Shown: positions 11,634 through 24,400 of the stretch, piece after piece
How the letters are laid out: every line of letters starts with the position of its first letter
Numbering within the stretch: position 1 is the stretch's first letter
Notes under the pieces: model-generated
Told to the model about the DNA's origin: nothing
The model's input: the letters and a program-made list of their open reading frames with translations, nothing else
The model's database searches: none
From: Rachycentron canadum
Lineage: Eukaryota; Chordata; Actinopteri; Carangiformes; Rachycentridae
NCBI GenBank assembly: GCA_038496675.1
Contig: CM076669.1
Span: 16,036,707-16,100,706, forward strand
Length of the DNA: 64,000 bases
Reading direction: 5' to 3'
Program-made: the position numbers and the translations under genes

Positions 11634-12951
11634 CTGCGGAGGAAAAGGACAGGGCCCAAGACCAAGAGGACGATGGGTGAGTTTTCATATCACCAGAAGA
11701 AACTTTTCAAAAACACACGAGGGGATCAGCAACTGGTGCAATCAGTCTCATCTTTACATCAGCTTGACAAACTTTACTTACTATCACCAAGAAAATTAAA
11801 ACCAGTTTGCTCGACGCTCGTGTTGAAAACGATTAGTAAATTTAGTAATTTATTTGTCATCCTAAGATGACACATGAAACATGAGCCACCATTTATGTTC
11901 ACCTGATGACCTGTCAGGCATTCACACCTACGGATGATTTAAAGTCACAAATCAACCTGAGCTGCATATCTTTAGACTGTAGAGGGGTTAACAGGCATTT
12001 TGTTATGTGAAATATCTTTAATGAATTAACATGAACTGTAAAAACACTGAAATAGTGTGTAAGTGTCAATGTGTTATGATTAATGGACTGCACTTTTGTA
12101 GTCTTGACCACAGGGCTTTGAGTCACATTCACACTGAGCAGCTACTTCAGGATTCAGATTCAGTTCACAACTCAAACAGCTAATGTCTCCAGTGACGATC
12201 ATACAGGAGCTGATGGTTTGTGGTGGACATCAGTGTTACATTCACAATCTACCTTTTGATCAGGAAGGTTTCCGAAAATAATGAGAACTTGCCAACAGAT
12301 TGCACCTGAATGCAACACTTTAACTGGCTGTCCTTGTATGTCTGAGGAGCATTAAACCTGGGTCTCACCTTGCTCTCCAGTTTGGTCTCAGTCCTCTGTG
12401 TGGTCTTGATTTTATCCCACGTGTCCTTCCACTTCTCTGACGTCTGGCCAAGCTCGGCCTCCAGACTCTGCAGGTCCTGCAGCAGCTTGGTGATGGCGTC
12501 GGGCACCACCTTGCTCAGGCTGTCGTAACACGGCCACACAATGCGCCGCTGCGACTTGGGCCCAGTGTCAGGTTTCTCCGCCGTCTCCTCTGCCACGCGC
12601 TCCTGCTGGCCCCTCCCCTCCCAGTCGTAGGACGGCCCCTCCGACAAAGTCTCCTCCATGTAGAAGTCCCACACCTTCAGGTTGGAGATGAAGGTGTACG
12701 GCCGCAGCACCTAAGATAGACAACTCACTTTAAACACAATAACTAATGAGCCTGCTTAGTTTCACTGTTGCCGTGGTGTGTGTCTCATCTCATCTCCTCA
12801 GCCTGTTGGGCTCTCACCTCCTCCTCCTCAGGAGAGAACATGTAGTTGTAGAAGACGGGTGTCTTCTTGTTGAGTCTGTCGATGTAGTCCCACACAGACT
12901 TACACACCTGAGGGCTTTTCCTTTCACCTTTCTCCTCATAAAGCACTCCTG

Positions 12952-12994
<43 letters not shown>

Positions 12995-14053
12995 CGTCAG
13001 AACAACAGAAACTGTCTCCATGACTACGACTCACTGTCACTCAGAACAACAGCCTCCAGACTCAGAGAGGTTGTTACCCAGCTCGATGCGTTCGTAGTCA
13101 GAGTCGAGCAGGAAGGTGCGGAAGCGGTTGGACACGTAGTGATAGGCCAAGAACTTCAGGTAGTACTGACTGAACTCAAACTCCATGGGGAACTGGAGGT
13201 GGATCTGAGGGTGAAGGGACAGAGACACAGGTCAGGAGTGACCACGTTTTTGGTGGGAGGTGTTAACACTGTTCAACATTTCATTCAGTCTGATATCTGC
13301 TAACTAAGAGATTTAGATGACCATGATTCATGATTTTAGTTCCTCTTTTGCTCTAGTTCCTCTATTCATGTCTGTTCTACTGCAGGCTGAGGAAACAGCT
13401 ACAGGCTGGATGGGGCAGCAGAAGATTTAGAGGTGTCACAGACAGCTAAGCTGTCACCCATGATAAAGAATGACTCCCACCCCCTGCAGGACTCAGTGGT
13501 CTGCAGAGCTCCTTCAGCTGTAGGCTGCTCCACCCCGAGTGTGTGAAGGAGCGTGACTGCAGATCATTCCTTCCTGCAGCTGTAAGACTGTACAACCAGC
13601 TCTGCTCCCCAGTCCACCACATACATACATGCAAATGTAGATAACCTCTATTCCTCTAATTTATTTATTACATTTTTTCCCGTTTATTATTTTTGCTGTG
13701 CGTGTTTTTGCTGCTGCAACTTTTCAAATTCCTCACTGTGGGATAAATAAAGAATTTAAAAGGGAAATGAAACCACACATCCTTACAGTGTGCTGTGTTG
13801 GTCACTTCCTGCATTTAAATAAACCTGCTGTCATTTGTTGTCAGATAAGAAGATATTTGAGGTGCTGCTCTTCACGGTCAGGTCAGTTTTTATTTGTACA
13901 GCAGCAGGAGTTATCTGAAGCCTCAAACACAGCAGGTCTAAAGCTTCTCTTTGTTGCATCACTTACAAGTCACAACAAGAGCAGCACTTAGCAACAGAGG
14001 TAGGTAAACAGAACCAGAAAGAGAGAGGAAGAGAGACAGACAGAATAAGAGAG

Positions 14054-14084
<31 letters not shown>

Positions 14085-17000
14085 AAGACAGTGCAGGGGG
14101 AAATCATGTAATAATAGTAATAATAATAATAAAAATAATATAGGAGCAGGAATAACAACACTTGTTAATGGTAACTGTAGAGACTACTGATAGAAGTGTA
14201 GTATTGATATCTGTACTGATTATTGTCATTAATGATAATTAATCATCAGTGTCACAGAGTGTGTGTCAGGTGAAAACCCACCTGGTGCACACAGTCGAGG
14301 AACTGCAGGAAGACCGGGGTGAAGCCGCTGCTCTGGCTGCCCAGCGTCTGAGCACCGCGGTGGCTGAACCTGTGACCAAACGACAGCCACTCCTTCTCCA
14401 CCAGCAGCCGGAAGCCATCAAAGGTTCTGTAGTAGGGGTCGGACAGCAGCTGCACCAGGGACACCACCTGCACACACACACACACACACACAGCATGTGG
14501 CTCCGAGCCTCACTCACAGCAGCGTTCAGCACAGAGTCTGGTGTCAGTCAAACCTGCGTGGTGACGTCCCAGCCGTCCTCCAGGCTGACCATGACCGACG
14601 AGCCAGTGTCCAGGAGCTCCACCACCAGCACAGACACCTGCAGCACCCGGTGCAGCTGGACACACACACACACACATACAGTGAGAACAAACAGTCCACC
14701 AGGGTCAGTGAATGAGCTGGGACAGTAAACTGGTACTGACCAGAGCCATCCACTCCGACTCCTCCAGGCAGCGCAGGAAGCTTGAATTAGGATCGATGTG
14801 TTGGCAGCTCGGCACACAGGCCTTCATCAGCTTCTTAAAGCTGTTCTTCACCTGCCGCACGTCACACATCTCAATGGGAACCACCTCCCACTGCTGGAAC
14901 GAGTCCTGCTTCCCTCCCTGAACACAACAGAGCCCGAGTCACTTCATGGGTCACATCATGAATTCATCCCAAGAAATGTTTAACTCCTCTGCCTCCTAGA
15001 GGAGAGGGGACTGACAGTCTACAGTCAAAAGGACACACTCCTTTCATAAACATCAGTACCACTGTGTCCTTGATCACCTTGAGCTGGGCCTTGTCTCCAA
15101 TGATGTAGAGGTAGGCTTTCTGCTGGCGGAGGAACAGCGCCTCGCTCGGCCCTCCATTGGGCTGTGGAGACTCTTTTCCTGCCAGACGCGTCCCCACGTC
15201 TGGGTTATAGGCACTTAGACGCCCGCTGCCCCGGATACTGCCCCATTTACCTGCAACACACACAGACAAAGTAGGTTTTTTTTTTTCTAAAGGAATTATG
15301 ATGATGACTGAGTCATCAAACCTCATTTGAAGTCTTCTCCAGGTTAATCAGCCATTAAAGAATCATTCCACCTCAATAAGCTGGAATTATCCTTAAAATA
15401 CACTGATGTGTAGAAGGTCCACAGCTAGTAACAATCATGCTGATAAACACAGGCAGAGATGATTGAGATCTACTCAGTCCAGTCTGCTACACGACGGCTA
15501 CATGACACTGAAACTCTGATTGTTGCTGACATTCAACAGAGAAGAAGAATCAAACAGGAAACAGCAGACGCTGCAGTAGCAGCATGCACACACAGCAGCT
15601 CTCTGAGGAACACAAGCAGGAACAACAGACCATTAGTGTGCAGAGACAGCACACAACCAGGGACACACACTGACACTACTGTTAAAGATCTGATTGGTTA
15701 GACAGGAGGAGGGAGAGGTGTGGGGAGGGGGCGTGGCCTACTGTACCTCTAGGAGGGTTCCTGGCCTTGCCAGACACTTTGGGCTGAGAGAGGGAGATGA
15801 CTTTCGCCCTTTGACCCAGAGCTGAGGTCAAATGACAGAGATGGCCCATTAACCAACAACGCCACACAATGGAGGATAGTTACACACATACACACACTCA
15901 GATCCTCAACATGAGCTATGGTTTGACTCATTCATCATTCCCAGGACTGTGATGCTGACAGAGAACCTACAGGAGCAGCGTGTGCCACCCAAAGGTGTCT
16001 CACCTCCTCTGCTGAAGGTTCCAGGAACGTCCTCCTTGGCGCCCATCACCTGTTTCATCAGAGCGCCGATCTTGGGCTGTCTCAGCTTATCTGATGAGTC
16101 TGTGAACACAGGAAAGCACAGGAAACTCTGTAACTTCAATGTGTTTATGATGTGACTGATGAGGCATCGTGGGGGATGACAGGCAGTGAATGTACTGTTT
16201 CTCCACCCACCGGAGGTGCTCATATGTGTGGAGGTGAAGCCGCTGAGCGTGTTCCTGCCGCTGCTCTCGCTGTATGAAGGCATGGAGCTGATGATGGCCT
16301 GCAGGTATTTCTCCTGCTCCAGACTGGTGGAGTCTGCCTGGGAGGGAACTGCAGGGACAGGAAACACAATGAACCACAATGTTTCAGGTGGTTTTCATTT
16401 TAGTGGCACATGAATGCAAAATGTTGTGGTTCTTCCTATATGTTTTAAACCTGATCTCTGACCCCTGGGTTCACAGTATCAGTTTCAACCTATGCCTCTG
16501 TGTCTTAACAAGGACTAGGACTGGTAAGAGCTGTGCACATCAATCAGGACATTTTTTTTTTACCTGCAGTGGGGGCGTTGGGGGACTTGAAGAAGCCCAC
16601 CACTCCCTTGGCGTGGAGGCCTGCGGAGCGCAGAAGGACGGCCTTGGTTCTTGAATTCCTCCAGCAAACCACAGGGAAGCGGTTTTGTCGGTAACAGCGG
16701 CAGATTCTGTGGATGGTCGTGTCTGGGATGCTCTGAGGCACTATCAGCAGGCCAGGGTAGCTGTGACACACACATCAACAGTGTAAGAAGCACTGAAGAG
16801 CCTCAACCTCTCATGTATCTGCGACTCTCTGTGGTCTCTCACCTCCTGCAGACGGTGTATATGCGGTTAACAGTAGAAATCCTGAAGGGCTCGTTCTTGG
16901 AACGGGTCAGACTGTTGCTGAGCGTGCCCAGACCCAGTCGCTGGTAGTCGCGACAACAAGCTCGCTCCACCACGTTGCTCATGGTCTGTCTGTCAGATGA

Positions 17001-18195
17001 GCGGATAGTAGAGGAGAGGGTGAGGGAGCTCTGGTCCACCTCCTCTGAGACTGTGGAGACACAGCAAAGCTCACTGCACAGTCCATATTTGATTCTTCTT
17101 TACTTGTTTTATTTGAAGTGTTGATATACACGATATACAAGATATATTTGTGATTTTAAGAAGCAAAAACCACATCTCCTCTCTTTGCTGTGAAATCATT
17201 AAGTTCCAGAAGTCCTGACGGCTGGTTTTAATATTGTTTTAATATAGAACAGTATTAATATAAAACTGAGTCCTGATTGATAATCAAAGACCACATGGAG
17301 GTCGACCTCTAAGAAACAGGGAATTTCTCTCCACAACCAATATGGCAATGTCATTTTTATTTATCTTAAGGTGGAAACCTTGATTGTTTAAAAAAAAAAA
17401 AACCTTCAAGTTCCCTGACCTTCCACAGAGCTGAGTTTCTGACTTGGTGCTTGGTAAAAAGATTTCCTTCAGATAATATAAGTGTGCTCACACTGAACGA
17501 GTAGAAGTAAAAGTTTGATGGCTGTGGCAAACACTGATTGTTGAAGTAGAGAACCTGAGTTTTCAGTTTGTTGATTCAAGTGAATGAATGAAGTGTCAAA
17601 CTGAAGAGTGAGAGATAAAAGATGAATTTCACAGAAAAAGATGAAAGCAGTTGAAGCGTATAAGTGTAAAAGTGTCAAACCTGATGAACAAGTCATTTGA
17701 TGAACAAAACAGTGTCAAAGCTGAAAAATCTGAACAACACACAACAAAGTGAAAGATGAGTTTAAGAGCTACACAGTGAGCACCTGAGATTTCATCCTCA
17801 TCCAGCTCTGACTGGAAGCTGCTCCTGTTCTCCCAGGTGGGCGGAGAATACTTCTTCCTGGTCACATACTGCCGACCTATGGTCCGTTTGGCACTCTTAA
17901 CCAGATTCTTGGACAGAGTCCTGAAAAAGAGAGGGAGGAAAGGAGGAGGAGGAAGAGGACAAGTTGAAGATTTTTGAATACATCACAGAGCTGATTCAAC
18001 TGATTCAGTCACATGCTGTGCACTTCCTGATGGGTCTTTTAGACTTGCACCGGTCTCACAATGAGCTGATTCCCTTCAGTGCATCGTAAGATTTAATGGT
18101 GTGTTGCTGGTTTAGCATGCCACAGGGCCAGAGTCAGAATTAATGTCTCTCACACACACACACACACATAGACACACGCACACACACACACACAC

Positions 18196-18249
<54 letters not shown>

Positions 18250-18360
18250 CCGAGATGGGAACAACAGGGCTGATAAACCAGCTGCCACATTTTTCCACTG
18301 ATGAATTATTCAAAGGCTTCTTTCAAGCTCCTTTCATTCTCCAGAAAAGAAAGAAGGGAA

Positions 18361-18429
<69 letters not shown>

Positions 18430-21400
18430 TTTGTTGCTTTGAATGAAGAGGAGACAAATTAAAAAAGGACAGACAGGAAACTAAAACCTATGAGACTCTA
18501 ACCATCCCTAAAAGACTTTCTTCAGGTCACTTTGGCTCAAATGATGATACAAAAACAAAAAGGGAGAGGCAGAGGACATTAATAGATATTTTTTAGAGCT
18601 TCGTCCAATTCTCCTGCAGCAGTCACAGCAGAATGACTTGAATAACTTATATTCATGTAGCACCTTTCTTACAGGAGTAGAACAGCATAAATAAAAAACA
18701 CAGACTCTCAGAGGGAAACGTGACCAAATCCAGCCAGTTGAATTAAAAGCTGATTTCACTCGGTCTCTGACCTGAGAGCAGGTTTTCACACACAACATGG
18801 CCACACACATAAAACCATATAAAACCAAATGCTTCAGAACGAAGGCCACTCCTGATCCAGACCTGCTTCATGGGGTGAAGTCGCTCTGTTACAAGCTACA
18901 TAACAGAGGAAGTGTACTAATTTCATCTGTCTCCACTGCCAGTCCAACATTATGGGATTTTAATTTCTTCTTCTATTCTTTATTCTTTTGTTTTCAGATG
19001 AGACTGTTAAGTGAGTTGATGTGAGTTTCACATGCTAGATGTCATTTGTTAAATCTGTACAAAGTGAAAACAACATACTGTTATATGTGGAGTTATGTGT
19101 TTATTTGTCAGGTTGAGTAACAGGCTCCTGGAACCAGAACTGTTCTTCTCAGGAAACAAAAACACAAAACCTGCAGGTAATAAGCCTTTGAAGGTGCCCT
19201 GTGGGGTACTGGTCTGTTGCTGTTACAGAACAGTTTTATGAGCGGTCCCTGTTTTGTTTATCTCGACTTAATTGACAGTCAGTGGTTGTGACACAAAAAA
19301 AGAAGCAATGTGCCAAAGTCAGTGTAGAAGAAGAAGCTGCAGCCTGCTAGCTAGATGTAAACAATGCTGATTTAAAACACAAATTTTATGAGGAGGGAAA
19401 AACACTTAATTTGTTTGTGGGAGGTGTTGTGAGCAACAAATTTTTGTTTATTCATAAGAAAAATCTTTAAAGTGACGCCCTGATGTCTCTTATTTTTCGA
19501 GCCCACAATGACACAACCATCTCTTCAAAGAGCCCAAAAACCCATCCAGCTACGATGGATAATATCTGCTCTAGGCTTTTCCACCTGGGTCATACAACAC
19601 ACTGTAACTTCACACCACCTTTAGTCTGGTTAAACATGGAGTAAAAACACGAGCATGAGGTGCAAATTAGCAGCTTTGGTAAGTAGGGCAGATGAGCTCA
19701 ACAGCTGGAGCCAGCTGTAAATGGAGCTGATGTTACAGATGTGAAGTATCATCTGTGTCACCTGATGAGTTCCCCTGCAGATAGGGAGCTCTGTGCTCGG
19801 CCTTCAGGATGCAATGGATTCGAAGGTTAGGAGTGATTTCACAGCCTGTCATGGTAACAGCGCTCATGTTACTGATGGATGGTTTCTTAGAGCTGAACTA
19901 TAAATGTTCTCACTTCTTCAGGTTCTTCTGCATGAGATCATTTTCCTGACAAAATCCACACATTTCTTACTTGAGTGACTGGTTCTTGTCCTTGGTCTTG
20001 TGCTCCACCACCATCTTCCCACACTGACCCACAGTGAAGGCGAAGGTGCCCTGGACGTGCTGAGGATAACGCAGCTTGTGCATGTGCTTCCTGAAAACCT
20101 CGGCCAGGTCTGACGCAACCTCCTCATCGAACGCAATCTTCATTAGCTGCGGTCGGACAAAGACACAGTGAAATCAGAGAGAGGAGCAGGAAGAGAGACG
20201 AGTTATTTATAATGGGAGCCGACAATGTGAAGGTACCTGGAAAGTGCAGGATCGTAGCTGCAGCCCCTCCTGGACAAACTGGTCCATAGGTAAAGCAACT
20301 GAGATCCTCTTCTCCTTGGTCAGAGAGGCTATCGGGAACGAGCGAGTGACCACCTGCTCCCCCACTGCAGGAAGAAGAGCTGGGTTTAGAGGACTCATAG
20401 ATCAGACTTACACCCGCCAACCTAATGTGTCTGTGTGTGTCATGTCTCACCCAGTGGGTCTGTGGGCGTGCCCTTGAAAATGAGTCGGTAGGTGGTGAGG
20501 AAGATGGCGCCCTCGGCGGGGAGCAGGGGCGGTCCTCCCATCACCCCCGTGGCCTCCTCGCGGCCATCAGGAATCAGGTGGACCCGCATGCCGTCCATCA
20601 CCAGCTCCTCACCCGGCAACAGAGTTGGTGTCAGCAGCTTGGGCTGCATGGAGACAAAGAGGATGACAAATTAATCAGGATTCCCACTGTGTTCCTGAAT
20701 TCTAAGATATATCCTTGCATCCCCAGACTTTGATTTTAGAACAACTGCTGATAAAATATAGATATATATTATATACAAATAAAATAAAATAAAATAATAA
20801 TATAATAAATCAATTCATTTTGTATTTGTGAGCAGAAAAAAAATGAAATCAGTATCAAAAGTAAAGTATGTCACTACACTGTATGATACTCCAGTGCACT
20901 TCTGGTAATTATACACTTGTACAATCAGTTGCCATTTTTCATCTGTGTGAAGGACCAAGTTGTGTTGCTGTATCTCTGATCATTTAAACTATAGATGAGT
21001 TACACACCCTGCAGGAAATCTGATGATGTTTGAGACAACCAACCGACCAAAAGTCAAACAATCAAAACTCATCATCACAATCACCAAGCTGAGTTACTGG
21101 TTAAATGATCTGCACTGTTGGAGGAGTCACACAAAAAAGGATTATGCTGAAATTATTATATTATGCGTAACAAGCAAAGAAGAAAAAATATATTAACGTT
21201 TCTAGAATAATAATCACATGGGTGTTTTTGTGCAGTGGGATGTTGATTTATTATTATTTTGTTGTTGTGTGTGTTTTTATTAAGACCTTAATGTGCTGCT
21301 GAGCTAAATATATCAGATATGAAGCTGGCTTTGTCCACTGGTCTCTTACATCACTTCCTGTCCCCCAGCGAGGCCCAGGCAGCTTCCAAAGAAACTCCAC

Positions 21401-24400
21401 CTCTGACAGGAAATTAATTACAACTTTGGTAACCTGTTTCATAATCTGTTGCACAACAATTCAGGACACACAGGTCCACATTCCAGCTGCAGACGTGTGA
21501 CTCTTTAGCATTTAACTGTTGGGACCCTGTTGGCTGTAATTCACACAATCTCATTTCCAGTACATGGATCTGACCCTCAAATCCTCAGGATGTTTATTTG
21601 TGTGTTAAAAGGGAAAATGCTGACAGGACACTGTGACACAGGGAGTTGTGTTACCGTTGGCTGAGCAGGTACATGTTTTAGTCACAAGTATTTAGTGAAA
21701 TGACAAAACATGTCATGTCAAGCTCAGGACAGCCACCACCCCTCTCGAACACACTGCACGCAGGACTAGCAGCACCCTTCAGACTGAAGGCACTCAGGTC
21801 TGCAGCTCCAGTGAGCCTCACAGACCAAACGGCACAACAAGGGACAGGAATCACCCAGCATGCACTGCTCAGGCGTGCTGTGAGCCACACGGTTCTGTCT
21901 CTGCTGGACAGACGTACCTGCCGTGATACTGTGAGCCTGAGCTGTAGGGATTGGTGGAGAGGGGAGTGGGCGGGGCAGGCTGGGGCTCAGCATGGTCTTT
22001 GTCCAGTGGGACGTAAAAATAGGAATTGGTTACCTTTTGGATTGGAGGCAGTCTCTTACTCTCCCTGTGGACTGCGTCTAACGTCTCGATGTGCATCTGA
22101 ACAATATCTGCAGGGAGGAAGAGGGATGAAGATGAAGAACAGATATGACATGACATGATTTTACAGTGAAGTCTGGCGCGGTGCTTTTTGTGATGCCGTA
22201 CCTGGTATCATGGTGTGGAGAGCCTTAAGGTGCTCGTTGGTGACGCCACTCTCATTACACACTTTGTCTACAAAGCGGTTAATGAAGCGCACCACAGAGT
22301 TGGCCACGTCTGAGCTCTCAGCATCTTCAAAGCCACTCTCTGTGTCGTAGCTCTCTGCCATGCTGCCTGCAATACTATGAGACAGAGGAGAAAACTGCTT
22401 CAGCATTCATGTTTTTAAACTCAACATCCAGCTACAGAACAGAGGAGAAGCTGAGCTCAGCAGCCCTGAGGATGAAGTGGAAATGTTTGACTTCATTTTC
22501 GTAGATGTGTAACCTGGGGCAATTTCACTTGATAGCAGCAAAAAATAGCAGCAGCATTTGGATACTGCACGTGGCCATATTCTAAATTTGATTTTTTTTC
22601 AATTAATAGTGCAACCCTATTTATAGGTGACTGTGCTTTTGCCATCAAGGCCCCTTGACTTTTTGATGACCTGCCCGACAGAACTTCGTAATACCCATGT
22701 TGATACTTGCTTTCATGTGATGTGGTCTTTTAATTTTCTCTTTATTATCGCCCTTTTATGGCATTGAATTTTGTAAACTCTGCCTTTAAAAGGTGCTGCA
22801 TAAATAAATATTCAGATTATTTGATTATTTATTTTTGGGTACTGTTTTTGCCTTTATTTGTATAGCAGAGAGAGACAGGAGAGTCAGGGACAGAAAGGGG
22901 GAAGACATGCAGTGAAGGGCCGCAGGTTGGACTTGAACTGCAGTTAAGACAGCCTTCATAGTATACACTCTAACCACACACGCTCACATTATTATATTAT
23001 CATTATGAGTACATGTATGGCTGTATACTTGTACATGGTTGTGTACTATGTGCAATACACAGACCTGTTAGAACAGAATCTAATGGAAGATGATGAATCA
23101 GAAAACTGTTTTCATGTCTTCACTCACAGCAGATTAATCACACAGTAAATCTTCTCTGTTAACTGTACAAATAGTTCAGACCCGTCATTTTTCTCTTGTA
23201 TTCATAAGCAACACTGTGAGGTAATAACATAATTTCTTCCTTGTTTGTAGGGAAACATCAACACTACAAACTGCTCAGCTCTGACTCAAGGTCCCACAAA
23301 AAAATTAGAAACTGTGTGACTCTTTGGCACCAACGCCTCAGATGAGTTGTAATTCCTTTTTTTTTTACATTTACATTTAACAGCATCTGATGTTTTCTAC
23401 TTTTGTATTTGACTCGTAAAGAATGTATATCTTCAATGCAAATGAATATTGGATGCAATTATATTTAATGAACAGATGATTTAACATATGGTTGCCAAAA
23501 AGTTTGAGTTTACAGGCTGACACTAGGATTTTTTGTTGGATGGATGGATGGATGGATGGATGGACAGATGGATGGATGGACAGACAGATGAATGGATGGA
23601 TGGATGGACAGATGGATGGATGGACAGATGATTGGACAGATGGATGGCCGTCTCTTCGTACCTGTTTGTGACGTAGCTGTTGCTGACGCTCTCCACGTCC
23701 CCGAGGCCGGAGCTCCTGAGCAGTCGGTTCTTGCTGGTGTCCAGCGGCAGCAGCAGGTAGCTCATCCTGTTGGCGTAGTGGATGGCCTGGCTGAACACCG
23801 TGCTCTCCTCCTTTTGCACACGCTCCGTCTGCATTTCTTTACCGAGCGTCGGCCAAAGTCGGTTCTGCTCTGACGCCAGCTCCAGGGCGCTGACTTCCCT
23901 CCCAGCACCGGAGCCGTCCTGCTGCTCCTAAAAACAATAATGTGTAAAGATTAACACTCATCATTTCCTTCTTCACTGATGTCTTGTATCTGACAAAAGT
24001 CAGTACATGTCAGTGCTCACCAGGTTCTTTTGTTGGTCCCTGTCCTCTGTTTCCAGGTACAGAGCCCTGATGTGGTTCTGGACATCGCTGTAGAACATGG
24101 CCTCCCAGAACTGCATGTTGGTCCACACCATGTGCTCCTGCACACAGCTGTAGGCAAACTGAGTGATGCCTGCGCCCAATTTCTGCCAAAGACAAGGAGA
24201 GATTTTATTTGGGAGCCCAGTGATAGATGACATGAAGGTCATCCCATTTCCCCCTAAAGTAAATGTGGAGTCACAACAGCTATGTGAGCTTCTCTGCTGA
24301 AGCTGAACTTGTGGATGTGAGGTGACTTTGGAGAAGCTGGTTATGAACTTACTCTGCAGAAGGCTGTGACCAGTGGAAGCAGAGCAGCTGCAATGCCATG

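Noticed and set aside
12746..13303. 185-codon + strand open frame
   Set aside because: It is the antisense shadow of sbf1 exons 12818-12948 and 13078-13204, whose minus-strand frames match human SBF1.
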